A stretch of 64,000 bases of DNA from Geodermatophilaceae bacterium URHA0031. Lineage in GTDB: Bacteria > Actinomycetota > Actinomycetes > Mycobacteriales > Geodermatophilaceae. The number at the start of each line of letters is the position of its first letter. Positions within the stretch are counted from its first letter, which is position 1. A program made the position numbers and the translations under genes. Positions 25,361 to 34,627 of this stretch are shown here, piece by piece. The DNA lies in NCBI GenBank assembly GCA_000620205.1, contig JHVP01000005.1:310001-374000 (forward strand). The letters run 5' to 3'. A model generated the notes under the pieces. That model ran no database searches, was not told where the DNA came from, and saw nothing but the letters and a program-made list of their open reading frames with translations.

Positions 25361-26197
25361 ATGACGGCAGCCAGCACCGGTTCCCCCTCGGTCGAAGAGG
25401 CCCCGAGGACGACCGGCAAGGTGGACAAGAAGGCCTACGAGAAGGAGATGGCCCGGCTGCAGGTCGAGCTGGTCAAGCAGCAGGAGTTCATCCGCGCCCG
25501 CGGGCTCCGCGTGGTCGTCGTCTTCGAGGGCCGCGACGCCGCCGGCAAGGGCGGGGCGATCAAGCGCATCACCGAGTCGCTGAACCCCCGGGCGGCGCGG
25601 GTGGTCGCGCTGCCCGCGCCGTCGGAGCGGGAGCGGGGCCAGTGGTACTTCCAGCGCTACGTCGCCAACCTGCCGACCAGCGGCGAGATGGTCCTGCTCG
25701 ACCGGTCCTGGTACAACCGCGCCGGCGTCGAGCGGGTGATGGGCTTCTGCACCGACGAGGAGTACGCGGAGTTCCTCCGCTCCTGCCCGGAGTTCGAGCG
25801 AATGCTGGTGCGCAGCGGGATCGTCCTGCTCAAGTACTGGTTCTCGGTCAGCGACACCGAGCAGGAGAAGCGCTTCCAGGGCCGCCTGCAGGACCCGACG
25901 AAGCGCTGGAAGCTCAGCCCGATGGACCTCGAGGCGCGCAACCGCTGGGTGGACTTCTCCCGGGCCAAGGACGCCATGTTCGCCGCCACCGACATCCCCG
26001 AGGCGCCGTGGTGGGTGGTCGAGGCCGACTCCAAAAAGCGCGCCCGGATCAACGTGATCTCCCACCTGCTGGGCCAGGTGCCCTACGAGGACCTCACCCC
26101 GGAGGCACCCGAGATCCCGCCGCGGCCGCCGGTCGAGGACGACTACGTCCGCCCGCCGAAGGAGTCCCAGCACGTCGTCCCCGACGTGGCGCCCTGA
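25361..26197 (+). CDS. ppk2: Polyphosphate kinase 2
   Basis: A 278-residue PPK2. It has Walker A VVFEGRDAAGKGGAIKRI (about residues 50-67), Walker B MVLLDRSWYNRAGVERVMGFC (about 109-129) and the lid region PTKRWKLSPMDLEARNRW. The single-domain length and KLSPMD sequence suit class I PPK2, which moves phosphate between polyphosphate and ADP/ATP. It converges with an adenylate kinase gene, 23 bases separating the stops. Together the two could recycle adenine nucleotides from polyphosphate, though they need not be co-regulated since they lie on opposite strands. Confidence 0.94.
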   Translation: MTAASTGSPSVEEAPRTTGKVDKKAYEKEMARLQVELVKQQEFIRARGLRVVVVFEGRDAAGKGGAIKRITESLNPRAARVVALPAPSERERGQWYFQRYVANLPTSGEMVLLDRSWYNRAGVERVMGFCTDEEYAEFLRSCPEFERMLVRSGIVLLKYWFSVSDTEQEKRFQGRLQDPTKRWKLSPMDLEARNRWVDFSRAKDAMFAATDIPEAPWWVVEADSKKRARINVISHLLGQVPYEDLTPEAPEIPPRPPVEDDYVRPPKESQHVVPDVAP

Positions 26198-26220
26198 CGG
26201 AGGCGCGCTGACCCCGGCGG

Positions 26221-26820
26221 TCAGCGTGCGGCGGGTCCGGTCCTGAGCAGGCCGCGTTCGTCGAGCCGGGCCCGCAGGTCGTCCCGGATGGTGGCCACCG
26301 GCCGGTCGGCGTCGACCTCCATCAGCAGCCCGCGCTCGCGGTAGTGGTCGATGAGCGGCGCGGTCGCCTCGGCGTAGACGGCCAGCCGGTGGCTGACCAC
26401 CTCCGGGGTGTCGTCGGCCCGCCCCTGCTCCGCCGCCCGGGCCAGCAGCCGGCTGACCAGCACCGGCTCGGGAGCGGTGAGGTGGACGACGGCGTCGGCG
26501 GCGAGAGACTGGTCCTGGCCGATCTGCTGCGCGCGCAGCGCCTGCGGCAGGGTGCGGGGGAACCCGTCGAGCAGGTAGCCGCCGGTGTCCCGGGCGGCGG
26601 CGACCACCACCGGGACGAGCAGGTCGAACATGACGTCGTCGGGGACGAGCGCCCCGCGGCTGGTGTACTCCGCCAGCCGCCGGCCCAGGTCGCTCCCCCG
26701 GGCGATCTCGGCGCGCAGCAGGTCACCGGAGGAGATGTGCGCGACCCCGGTCTCCTCGGTCAGCCACGCGCAGTGCGTGCCCTTCCCCGCGCCGGGCGGC
26801 GACAGCATGATCAGCCTCAT
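26221..26820 (-). CDS. adk: Adenylate kinase
   Basis: A 199-residue adenylate kinase. The P-loop GAGKGTHCAWLTEETG starts at residue 10 (the usual GAGKGTQ has H for Q), followed by the AMP-binding ISSGDLLRAEI, LLDGFPRTLPQA and the short LID form without zinc cysteines (RADDTPEVVSHRLAVYAEATAPLIDHYRERG). The SPPGAGKGT start with S before PP also differs from common GPPGAGKGT. The main adk usually sits in the ribosomal-protein cluster between secY and map, so this is probably a second copy. It converges with ppk2. Confidence 0.9.
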   Translation of the reverse strand: MRLIMLSPPGAGKGTHCAWLTEETGVAHISSGDLLRAEIARGSDLGRRLAEYTSRGALVPDDVMFDLLVPVVVAAARDTGGYLLDGFPRTLPQALRAQQIGQDQSLAADAVVHLTAPEPVLVSRLLARAAEQGRADDTPEVVSHRLAVYAEATAPLIDHYRERGLLMEVDADRPVATIRDDLRARLDERGLLRTGPAAR

Positions 26821-26902
26821 GAGCGCACTCTCCGGTCGTGGCAGGGACGGGCGGACCTCCCGACCATAGTGAGCCGCGACACGGTCGGCAGCACGGCCCG
26901 GA

Positions 26903-26937
26903 CCGTCCTCCCGCCGGTCGAGGCGGCGGGAGGACGG
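26903..26937 (-). terminator. Hairpin downstream of the secreted hydrolase gene
   Basis: CCGTCCTCCCGCC (26903-26915) and its exact reverse complement (26925-26937) form a 13-bp stem with a 9-base loop, 10 bases beyond the stop of the hydrolase gene on the minus strand. It probably terminates that transcript. Confidence 0.75.
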
Positions 26938-26947
26938 CCCGGCGGTG

Positions 26948-28369
26948 TCACGCCAACGCGCAGGACTGCAGCAGCGCCGGGTCGGTCGCCCCGTCGCCGG
27001 CCGGCCTCAGCACGGTCGTGCTCGCCGGCGGCTGCTGACCGGTCTCCACCCAGCCGACGAGGGCGTCGAAAGCCGTCCGGAAGCAGGGCAGCATCGGCCG
27101 CAGGTGCGTGGGGTCGACGGCCATCAGGCTGTCCACGTGGTTGCCGCCCTCGATGCGGTAGTAGCGGTGCAGCCGGTCGCGGTGCCGCTCGGCGATCATC
27201 TGCGCGTAGACGTCGCTGTCGGTGCTGATCGGCAGCAGGGTGTCCAGCGTCCCGTGCAGGGTCAGCAGCGGCCGCTTGATCGCGCCGGTGAGGCTGATCC
27301 GCGCCAGCGCGTCGTGCACCGGGCGGGCGGGGTCGGCGAACGCGCTGTCGTAGGCGGCGTCGCTCGGGCACGGCGCGACCAGCTGCGCCAGCGTCGCGCC
27401 GGCGCTGGCCCCGGGGCAGGTCGGGTCGTAGCCGGGGTCGAACTCCGCCCGGTAGACCTTCTGGGTCAGCCCCCAGTAGACGTTCTGGTGGTAGGGCCAC
27501 AGCGCCTCGGACCCGGGCGCGAACCCGGCGGCGTACATGTCCTCGGCGTCGGCCTGGTTGAGGGTGTACCGCACCGCGGTGGGCAGGTAGCTGAACAGGT
27601 CGGGCCCGTCCGGCGTGAACAGCGTGCCCTCCCAGTCGACGCCGCCGTCGTAGAGGTCGGGCCGGTTCTCCAGCTGCCAGCGGACCAGGTAGCCGCCGTT
27701 GCTGATGCCGGCCATGTAGGTGTGCGCCGGCCGGTGGCCGAACCGCTCCCGGAGGGCGCCCTTGGCCGCGACGGCGAGCTGGGTCACCCGCTGGTGCCAC
27801 TCGGCGACGGCGTCACCCGGCTGCTGGCCGTCGAGGTAGAAGTCGTTGCTGTTGTTGCCCTTGTCGGTGGCGGCGTAGGCGAAGCCCTGGGCCACGACGA
27901 AGTCGGAGATGAGGAAGTCCGAGGAGTACTGCTTGCGCGTGCCCGGCGCGCCGGCCACGACGAGCCCGCCGTTCCAGTTGTCCGGGATGCGCAGCACGAA
28001 CTGGCTGTCGTGGTCCCAGCCGTGGGTGGTGTTGAACGTCGAGGTGTCCGGGAAGTACCCGTCGACCTGCAGCCCCGGGACGCCGGTCGGGTTGGTCGTC
28101 CCGGGTGCGTGCAGGGACACCCAGTCCGGCTGGTCGGTGTACCGGCCCGGTGCCGCGGTGAGCAGCCCGGCGGTGGTGATGTCGGGCAGGCAGGAGGTCT
28201 CCGCGTGCTCGGCGCCGGGCACCCGCACGGTGTCCGACGCGGTGCAGGCCCGCGGCCCCGGCGCCGGCCCCCTCCCACCGGGCCCGGCCTGCGCCGGTGC
28301 CGCCTGCAAAGCGACCGTCGCCGCGGTCAGGGTGACGAACAGGGTGGTGAGGGACCTGCGCAACCGCAT
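26948..28369 (-). CDS. Secreted alpha/beta hydrolase (tannase/esterase-like)
   Basis: A 473-residue protein with an N-terminal signal peptide (MRLRRSLTTLFVTLTAATVALQAAPAQA), so it is exported. The nucleophile motif is MAGISNGGYLVRW (about residue 215). The acid and histidine candidates are LLTLHGTLDTLLP and IEGGNHVDSL in the C-terminal third. Cysteines near both ends may form disulfides. It resembles secreted esterases of the tannase/hydroxybutyrate-oligomer hydrolase type, but I cannot assign a substrate. AAGGAG six bases before the ATG at 28369 decides the start. Confidence 0.78.
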   Translation of the reverse strand: MRLRRSLTTLFVTLTAATVALQAAPAQAGPGGRGPAPGPRACTASDTVRVPGAEHAETSCLPDITTAGLLTAAPGRYTDQPDWVSLHAPGTTNPTGVPGLQVDGYFPDTSTFNTTHGWDHDSQFVLRIPDNWNGGLVVAGAPGTRKQYSSDFLISDFVVAQGFAYAATDKGNNSNDFYLDGQQPGDAVAEWHQRVTQLAVAAKGALRERFGHRPAHTYMAGISNGGYLVRWQLENRPDLYDGGVDWEGTLFTPDGPDLFSYLPTAVRYTLNQADAEDMYAAGFAPGSEALWPYHQNVYWGLTQKVYRAEFDPGYDPTCPGASAGATLAQLVAPCPSDAAYDSAFADPARPVHDALARISLTGAIKRPLLTLHGTLDTLLPISTDSDVYAQMIAERHRDRLHRYYRIEGGNHVDSLMAVDPTHLRPMLPCFRTAFDALVGWVETGQQPPASTTVLRPAGDGATDPALLQSCALA

Positions 28370-28591
28370 GGGGACTCCTTTGTCCGGGCAGCCTCGGGTA
28401 GGAAGCCCGCCCGGGGGTCGCCCACCGGCGGGCTCCCCCACCGTCGTCCCCGGCTCCCGGTGCGACAACGTGGCCGGAGCACCGGACGGCGCCGGGTCGT
28501 ATGTGCCGCCGGCACAGCGACCGCGAGGGCGCTCCCGTGCACCGTCCCGGTCCACCGGCGGAGCTGGCGGCGCACGCGCGACGGCGGGCGG
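28370..28591. other. Intergenic region between the secreted hydrolase and ggt
   Basis: About 220 bases. It holds the promoter and ribosome site (AAGGAG) of the secreted hydrolase at its left edge. No terminator hairpin stands out beyond the ggt stop, and I see no gene or strong promoter. Confidence 0.4.
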
Positions 28592-30439
28592 CTAGCCGCC
28601 GGTGCCCAGCCGGGGGGCCAGCGCGTCGCCGCCGGGTCCGCCACCCGCCACCTCGTCCACCACGCCGGCGCTGCCACCGCCCCGACGCTCGGACTCCGCG
28701 GCGGCCAGCAGCAGCCCACCGGGCAGGAACTCGATCCCGGTCGCTGCCCCGATCTCCGCGGTCGTGGTGAAGGAGTACCCCAGCGCCGTCAGCTCCGCGC
28801 CGTGGGCCTCGATGAAGGCGGGCTCTGCTTCCACCGCGGCGGTGTTGCGCTGCGAAGCGCGCGGGGCGGCGATGGCCTCGGCGAGGTCCAGGTGCCCGTC
28901 GACCCGGTTGAGCAGCGTCTGCAGCACCGTGGTGATGATCGTGCTGCCGCCCGGGGACCCCAGGGCGAGCACGGGTTCGCCGTCGCGCAGCACGATCGTC
29001 GGCGCCATGCTGCTCCGCGGGCGCTTGCCGGGGGCCGGCAGGTTCGGCTCGGGGACCGTCACGTCGCTCGGCGCGAAGGTGAAGTCGGTGAGCTCGTTGT
29101 TGAGCAGGAACCCGCGGCCGGGGACGGTGATCCCGCTGCCGCCGGTCTGCTCGATGGTCAACGTGTAGCTGGCGATGTCGCCGGCCGCGTCGGCGACGGT
29201 CAGGTGGGTCGTGTTCGGCCCCTCGGTGCCACCGTCCGGGGTCGCGGCGTCCTCCGCGGGGCACGGGCCGTACTCGCCGTCCGGGTCACCGGCGGCGACC
29301 GGCGTGACCAGGGCCCGGTCGGGGTCGATGACGCAGGCACGCTCGGCGGCGAACGCCGGGGACAGCAGCTCGGCCAGCGGCACCTGCACGTACTCCGGGT
29401 CGCCGACGTAGGCGTTCCGGTCGGCGAACGCGAGCGCGCTGGCCGCCAGGTAGCGGTGCAGAGCCGGGCCGGCGGGGAGCGAGCTCAGCCCGAACTGCTC
29501 CAGGATGCCGAGGGCCTCCCCCACGGTCGACCCGCCGCTGGAGGGCGGGGCCATCCCGTAGACCTCCAGGCCCCGGTAGTCCACCCTGGTCGGCTCGCGC
29601 AGCGGCGCGTCGTACCGGGCGAGGTCCTCCGCCGCCAGCAGACCCGGCCGCACCGGGTCGGCTCCGGCGGCCATCGGCGGGTCCTGCGCGGTCCGCACGA
29701 CGTCCGCGCCGAGCTCACCGGTGTACAGCGCTCCGACGCCGTGCTCCGCGAGCAGGTCGTAGGTGCGCGCCAGGTCGGGGTTCCGGAACACCGAGCCGAC
29801 CTCCGGGGGCGCTCCACCGGGCAGGAACAGCTCGGCGGAGGAGGCGAAGCGGGCGAACTTCGCCGCGTTGTCTGCGGTCTGCTGCTGGAACGTCCGGTCG
29901 ACGACGAAGCCCTCCTCGGCGAGCCGGGTACCGCCTTCCAGCGCCTCCGCCAGGGACAGGGTGCCGAACTCCTCCAGGGCGCGCGCCCAGGTCAGCGGGG
30001 TGCCCGGCGTCCCGACGGACAGGCCGCTCTGGACCGCCTCCTGGAAGGGCAGCGGGTCCCCGGCTGCGTCCAGGAACGCGTCGGCGCCCATCGCCAGCGG
30101 TGCGGTCTCCCGGCCGTCGATCGTGGAGACCGTGCGGCTGGCCGCGTCGTAGTACACGAAGAAGCCCCCGCCGCCGACCCCCGCGGAGTAGGGCTCGCTG
30201 ACGCCCAGCGCGGCGGCCGCCGCCACGGCGGCGTCCGCGGCGTTGCCCCCCTGCGCCAGCACCTCCAGGCCGACCCGGGTCGCATCGGGGTCGACGGTCG
30301 CCACCGCGCCTCCCGTGCCGACGGCCAGCGGCTGCCGGTCCGGGACCGGGTCGGCGGCGGCCGGCGCGGCCGGGCTGCTCACCAGCAGGCCGGCCGCGAG
30401 ACCGCCGAGGGCCAGGAGGGTGGACCGACGACGCGGCAT
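28592..30439 (-). CDS. ggt: Gamma-glutamyltransferase, secreted
   Basis: A 615-residue protein with a signal peptide (STLLALGGLAAGLLVSSPAAPAAADP). The family start VATVDPDATRVGLEVLAQGGNAADAAVAAAAALGVSEPYSAGVGGGGF is intact. The autoprocessing/catalytic site PNTTHLTVAD has its first threonine at residue 410, which becomes the N-terminus of the small subunit. GSPGGSTIITTVLQ near residue 525 is the conserved C-terminal motif. It cleaves gamma-glutamyl bonds of glutathione and related peptides outside the membrane. AGGAG six bases before the ATG at 30439 supports the start. The TauE/SafE gene lies 90 bases upstream on the same strand and could share a transcript, linking glutathione and sulfur handling. 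Confidence 0.94.
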   Translation of the reverse strand: MPRRRSTLLALGGLAAGLLVSSPAAPAAADPVPDRQPLAVGTGGAVATVDPDATRVGLEVLAQGGNAADAAVAAAAALGVSEPYSAGVGGGGFFVYYDAASRTVSTIDGRETAPLAMGADAFLDAAGDPLPFQEAVQSGLSVGTPGTPLTWARALEEFGTLSLAEALEGGTRLAEEGFVVDRTFQQQTADNAAKFARFASSAELFLPGGAPPEVGSVFRNPDLARTYDLLAEHGVGALYTGELGADVVRTAQDPPMAAGADPVRPGLLAAEDLARYDAPLREPTRVDYRGLEVYGMAPPSSGGSTVGEALGILEQFGLSSLPAGPALHRYLAASALAFADRNAYVGDPEYVQVPLAELLSPAFAAERACVIDPDRALVTPVAAGDPDGEYGPCPAEDAATPDGGTEGPNTTHLTVADAAGDIASYTLTIEQTGGSGITVPGRGFLLNNELTDFTFAPSDVTVPEPNLPAPGKRPRSSMAPTIVLRDGEPVLALGSPGGSTIITTVLQTLLNRVDGHLDLAEAIAAPRASQRNTAAVEAEPAFIEAHGAELTALGYSFTTTAEIGAATGIEFLPGGLLLAAAESERRGGGSAGVVDEVAGGGPGGDALAPRLGTGG

Positions 30440-30528
30440 GGCTGCTCCTCGGGTGGTCGGCGGGCCAGCCCAGTGGACACCCTGGGAGTCGGCTGTGCAC
30501 CTCGGTGCGGAGGGCTCCCCGCGTGTCC

Positions 30529-31344
30529 TCAGGCGTGCGGGCGGACGTCCTCCACCCAGACGTCCCACCCCAGCCGCAGCAGCAGGGCGGTGACGACCAC
30601 CAGGAAGGCGATCCGGACGAACCGGCTGCCCCGGGTGGTCGCGAGCCGGGCGCCCAGGTAGGCGCCGACCGTGTTCGCCGCACCGAGCAGCAGCCCGAGG
30701 CCCCAGAAGACGAGGCCGTGCGGGACGAAGAACAACAGCGCGCCGAGGTTGGTGGCGCAGTTGACGATCTTCGCCTTCGCGCTGGCCGCGAGGAAGTCGT
30801 AGCCCAGCAGCGAGACCATCGCGAAGACGAGGAACGAGCCGGTCCCGGGTCCGAGGACGCCGTCGTAGAAGCCGATGACGGCGCCGACGACGGCCGCGAC
30901 GCCGTGGTGCCGGCGACCCGTGTGCCGGAGGACCGTCACCTCCCCGATCGACGGGCGTAGCAGGGTGAACGCACCGATGGCCACCAGCGCCACCACGATC
31001 ACCGGCTTGACGACGTCGGCCGGCAGGAGAGCCGCGATGGAGGCACCGAGGAAGCTCGTGACCAGCGCCAGGACGGCCATCGGGACAGCGGTCCACAGGT
31101 CCGGGCGGACCCTCCGCTGGTACGTGACGGCGCTGGTGGTCGTCCCGAGGACCGACCCGAGCTTGTTGGTGGCCAGGGCCTGCACCGGGCTGAGCCCTGG
31201 CACGAGCAGCAGTGCGGGCAGCTGCACCAGACCACCGCCCCCCACGACGGCGTCGACGAAGCCGGCGATCGACCCGGCGAGCACGACCAGCAGCAGCGCG
31301 GTCGGGGTCAGCCCCTCGGGCAGGACGGCCATGGAGGAGGTCAC
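30529..31344 (-). CDS. TauE/SafE-family sulfite/organosulfonate exporter
   Basis: About 271 residues with seven to eight hydrophobic helices. The family repeats are visible: GFVDAVVGGGGLVQLPALLLVPGLSPVQALATNKLGSVLGTTTSA in the first half and GAVIGFYDGVLGPGTGSFLVFAMVSLLGYDFLAASAKAKIVN in the second. These transporters move small anionic sulfur compounds such as sulfite or sulfoacetate. The start is taken as GTG at 31344; an ATG four codons later is equally possible, as no clear ribosome site separates them. Confidence 0.9.
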   Translation of the reverse strand: MTSSMAVLPEGLTPTALLLVVLAGSIAGFVDAVVGGGGLVQLPALLLVPGLSPVQALATNKLGSVLGTTTSAVTYQRRVRPDLWTAVPMAVLALVTSFLGASIAALLPADVVKPVIVVALVAIGAFTLLRPSIGEVTVLRHTGRRHHGVAAVVGAVIGFYDGVLGPGTGSFLVFAMVSLLGYDFLAASAKAKIVNCATNLGALLFFVPHGLVFWGLGLLLGAANTVGAYLGARLATTRGSRFVRIAFLVVVTALLLRLGWDVWVEDVRPHA

Positions 31345-31502
31345 CGCGGCCCCCGCGCCCGCACGCCCGACTGCACCCCGACACCGTAGGAGGCAGCCAC
31401 CGGCCCACCCCGGTCCGCCCCGCACCGGCACCCCGGGGAGACCTCCGGTGACCTCTCGGCTCGACAGCGCGGGCGGGCGGCGTCGTCCCTAGGGTGGGCC
31501 GC

Positions 31503-33140
31503 ATGAGCTCGCCCCCGTGGTGGCAGCGCGGCGTCGTCTACCAGGTCTACCCGCGGTCCTTCGCCGACGGCGACGGGGACGGCGTCGGCGACCTCCGCGG
31601 CCTGCGGGCGCACCTGGACCACCTCAGCGACCTGCACGTGCAGGCGGTGTGGCTCTCTCCGGTCTTCACCTCGCCGATGGCCGACGCCGGCTACGACGTC
31701 GCGGACTTCTGCGACGTCGACCCGCTGTTCGGCACCCTCGCCGAGCTGGACCAGGTGATCGCCGACTGCCACGCCCGCGGCATCCGCGTGGTGCTGGACT
31801 GGGTGCCCAACCACAGCTCCGACCAGCACCCGTGGTTTCGTGCCTCGCGGTCGAGCCGGGACGACCCGAGACGCGACTGGTACGTCTGGCGGGACGGCGC
31901 TCCGGACGGCGGCCCGCCCAACGACTGGCGGTCGGAGTTCAACGCCGTCGGGCCGGCCTGGACCCGGGACGACGGGACGGGCCAGTGGTACCTGCACTCC
32001 TACACGCCGCAGCAGCCCGACCTGAACTGGGACAACCCGGAGGTCGAGGCCGCGATGCACGACGTCGTCCGGTTCTGGCTGGACCGGGGGGTCGACGGCC
32101 TGCGCATCGACGCGCTGCAGCGGCTGGGCAAGGACCCGGAGCTGGCGAGCAACGCCGGCTCCGACCGGCGGCACGACCAGGACTGGCAGCCGGTCGCCCA
32201 GCAGCGGCTGCGCGGCATCCGGCGGGTGGTGGACGAGTACCCGGACCGGATGATCGTCGGCGAGGTGTACCTGCTCGACCTGCGGCGCGTCGTCGACTAC
32301 CTCAGCGGCGGCGACCAGCTCCACCTGGCCCACAACTTCGTCTTCCTGCACCTGCCCTGGGAGGCGGCCGCGTTCCGGTCGGTGATCGAGGAGTTCGAGG
32401 CCCTCGCGGAGCCCGACGCGTGGCCGGCGTGGTTCCTGGGCAACCACGACCACTCGCGGATCGCCACCCGCTACGACGACGGCACCGGGTCGGGGCGGGC
32501 GCGGGCGCGGGCGGTCGCCCTGCTGCTCACCGCCCTGCGCGGGACGCCCTTCCTCTACCAGGGGGACGAGCTGGGCCTGCCGGACGCCGAGGTCCCGCCG
32601 GACCGGGTCGTCGACGTCGACGGCCGGGACCCCGAGCGCGCCCCCCTCCCCTGGCGCCCCCCGTCGGTGACCGGCCCGGGTGCCGGCTTCAGCACCGGGA
32701 CGCCGTGGCTGCCGCTGGTCCGGGACGCCGAGGAGCTGTGCGTGGAGCGCCAGGCCGCCGACCCCCGCTCGACGCTGTCCCTCGTCCGCCGGCTCGGCGC
32801 GCTGCGCGCCGGGTCGGAGACCCTGCAGCTCGGGAGCCAGCAGCTGCTGGACGCGGGTCCCGGCGTCCTGGCCTGGCTGCGCACCCGCGGGTCCGAGCGG
32901 CTGCTCGCGGCCGTCGACTTCGCCGCCGAGCCCCGTCCCCTGTCGGCGGACGGGCTGACCGACGAGCGGTGCACCCTCCTCCTGTCGACGGACCCCGGGC
33001 GGGCCGCGTCCCCGGCGGCCGTGCCGGTGTCCTCGGTCGTCCTGCAGCCCGGTGAGGGCGTCCTGCTGCGCCTGCTGGACCCCGGTCAGGGCAGCGGGAC
33101 GACCCGGCCGGGGGCGGCGGCCGTCGCTGAGCACAACTAA
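31503..33140 (+). CDS. Alpha-amylase family GH13 enzyme (alpha-glucosidase/oligo-1,6-glucosidase-like)
   Basis: A 545-residue GH13 enzyme. Conserved region I is VLDWVPNHSSDQHPWF (about 100-115). The nucleophile is Asp203 in GLRIDALQR, the acid/base Glu254 in IVGEVYLL and the third carboxylate Asp316 in LGNHDHSR. QPDLNWDNPEVEAAM is typical of the oligo-1,6-glucosidase/alpha-glucosidase subfamily. It would hydrolyse or transfer alpha-glucosyl units from sugars taken up by the cell; there is no signal peptide. The ATG at 31503 is followed by PPWWQRGVVYQVYPRSF, the standard family start. The MFS gene begins 10 bases after its stop. Confidence 0.9.
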   Translation: MSSPPWWQRGVVYQVYPRSFADGDGDGVGDLRGLRAHLDHLSDLHVQAVWLSPVFTSPMADAGYDVADFCDVDPLFGTLAELDQVIADCHARGIRVVLDWVPNHSSDQHPWFRASRSSRDDPRRDWYVWRDGAPDGGPPNDWRSEFNAVGPAWTRDDGTGQWYLHSYTPQQPDLNWDNPEVEAAMHDVVRFWLDRGVDGLRIDALQRLGKDPELASNAGSDRRHDQDWQPVAQQRLRGIRRVVDEYPDRMIVGEVYLLDLRRVVDYLSGGDQLHLAHNFVFLHLPWEAAAFRSVIEEFEALAEPDAWPAWFLGNHDHSRIATRYDDGTGSGRARARAVALLLTALRGTPFLYQGDELGLPDAEVPPDRVVDVDGRDPERAPLPWRPPSVTGPGAGFSTGTPWLPLVRDAEELCVERQAADPRSTLSLVRRLGALRAGSETLQLGSQQLLDAGPGVLAWLRTRGSERLLAAVDFAAEPRPLSADGLTDERCTLLLSTDPGRAASPAAVPVSSVVLQPGEGVLLRLLDPGQGSGTTRPGAAAVAEHN

Positions 33141-33150
33141 CCTCGGCGCG

Positions 33151-34620
33151 GTGGACGGGGAACAGGTCGCACGGTCGTCAGGTGTCGGGTTCCGGTCCGA
33201 GCGGGGGCCGGTGCTCATCGGGGTGATGCTGTCCACCGCCCTGGTGGCGATCGACGCGACGGTCATCGCGACCGCCGTCCCGTCCGTGGTGGCCGACCTG
33301 GGCGGCTTCGCCGAGTTCCCCTGGCTGTTCTCGGTCTACCTGCTCGCCCAAGCGGTGACCGTGCCGGTCTACGGCAAGCTGGCCGACGTCTTCGGCCGCA
33401 AGCCGGTGATGCTCTTCGGCATCGGGCTGTTCCTGCTCGGGTCGGTGCTCTGCGGCGTGGCCTGGGACATGGGCGCGCTGATCGCCTTCCGCGCGGTGCA
33501 GGGCCTCGGTGCCGGTGCGGTCCAGCCGATGTCGATGACGATCGTGGGTGACCTGTACTCGCTGCAGGAGCGGGCGAAGGTCCAGGGCTACATCGCCAGC
33601 GTCTGGGGGATCTCCTCGGTCGTCGGCCCCACCCTGGGCGGCGTCTTCTCCGAGTACGTCAGCTGGCGGTGGATCTTCTTCGTCAACATCCCGTTGTGCC
33701 TGGTGGCCGCGGCGATGATCGGCCTGCGCTTCGCCGAGCGGGTCGAACGGCGGCGCCCGCAGATCGACTACGCCGGGGCCGGGGTGCTCACCGTCGCCCT
33801 GACGCTGCTGGTCCTCGGCCTGCTCGAGGGCGGGCAGGCCTGGGCGTGGGGGTCGCCGCAGAGCATCGCCGTCCTGGGCGGCGGCGTCGTCCTGCTGGGG
33901 GTGTTCGTGGCCGTCGAGCGCCGGGCGGCCGACCCCGTCGTCCCGCTGCGGCTGCTGCGGCAGCGGCTGCTGGTGGCGACCAGCCTGGTCTCGGCCTGCG
34001 TCGGCGCGGTCCTGCTGGGGCTCACCTCCTACGTGCCGACGTTCGTGCAGGACGTGCTCGGCACCGGCCCGCTGGTCGCCGGATTCGCGCTCGCCGCGCT
34101 GACCCTGGGCTGGCCGCTGTCCGCGTCGCAGTCGGGCCGGCTCTACCTGCGGATCGGCATCCGGTCCACCGCGCTCGTCGGGGTCGCGGTCGTGCTGATC
34201 GGCTCGCTGCTCCTGCTCCTGCTCGACCAGTCCTCCAGCGTCCTGCTGGTCGGCGCGACGGCGTTCGTCATCGGCCTGGGCATGGGCTTCACCGCCGCTC
34301 CCACGCTGATCGCGGCCCAGTCGGCCGTCCGCTGGCAGGAGCGCGGCGTGGTCACCGGGCTGAACATGTTCGCGCGCTCGGCCGGCAGCGCCATCGGCAT
34401 CGCCGTGTTCGGGGCGGTGGTCAACGCGACGCTGCGGGGGCAGGAGGTGGGCACCGACGCGGTCTCCCCGGCCGCCCTCACCACCGCGGTGCACCACGTC
34501 TTCGAGGGCACCGTGGCGCTGGCCGTGGCGCTGCTCGCCGCCGTGCTGCTGATGCCGCGCGACCGGGGCCGGACCCCGGCCGCGGCGGCCGCGGTGCCCG
34601 ACGAGGTGACCGCCGGCTGA
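33151..34620 (+). CDS. MFS drug-type transporter, DHA2 (EmrB/QacA) family
   Basis: A 489-residue transporter with 14 predicted helices. Motif C and the inter-helix loop of DHA2 pumps are recognisable: ALVAIDATVIATAVPSVVADL in helix 1, YGKLADVFGRKPVML for motif A, GAGAVQPMSMTIVGDLY and YIASVWGISSVVGPTLGGVFSEYVSWRWIFFVNIP. It probably exports a hydrophobic compound in exchange for protons. The start is the GTG at 33151, ten bases after the alpha-glucosidase stop, so the two may share a message. No regulator is adjacent. Confidence 0.9.
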   Translation: MDGEQVARSSGVGFRSERGPVLIGVMLSTALVAIDATVIATAVPSVVADLGGFAEFPWLFSVYLLAQAVTVPVYGKLADVFGRKPVMLFGIGLFLLGSVLCGVAWDMGALIAFRAVQGLGAGAVQPMSMTIVGDLYSLQERAKVQGYIASVWGISSVVGPTLGGVFSEYVSWRWIFFVNIPLCLVAAAMIGLRFAERVERRRPQIDYAGAGVLTVALTLLVLGLLEGGQAWAWGSPQSIAVLGGGVVLLGVFVAVERRAADPVVPLRLLRQRLLVATSLVSACVGAVLLGLTSYVPTFVQDVLGTGPLVAGFALAALTLGWPLSASQSGRLYLRIGIRSTALVGVAVVLIGSLLLLLLDQSSSVLLVGATAFVIGLGMGFTAAPTLIAAQSAVRWQERGVVTGLNMFARSAGSAIGIAVFGAVVNATLRGQEVGTDAVSPAALTTAVHHVFEGTVALAVALLAAVLLMPRDRGRTPAAAAAVPDEVTAG

Positions 34621-34627
34621 CGGGGCG

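Noticed and set aside
21645-25364. A 1239-codon plus-strand frame across four other genes
   Set aside because: No domain or codon signal; it crosses recognised genes on the opposite strand (quinone oxidoreductase, DUF899, CoA-disulfide reductase-like).
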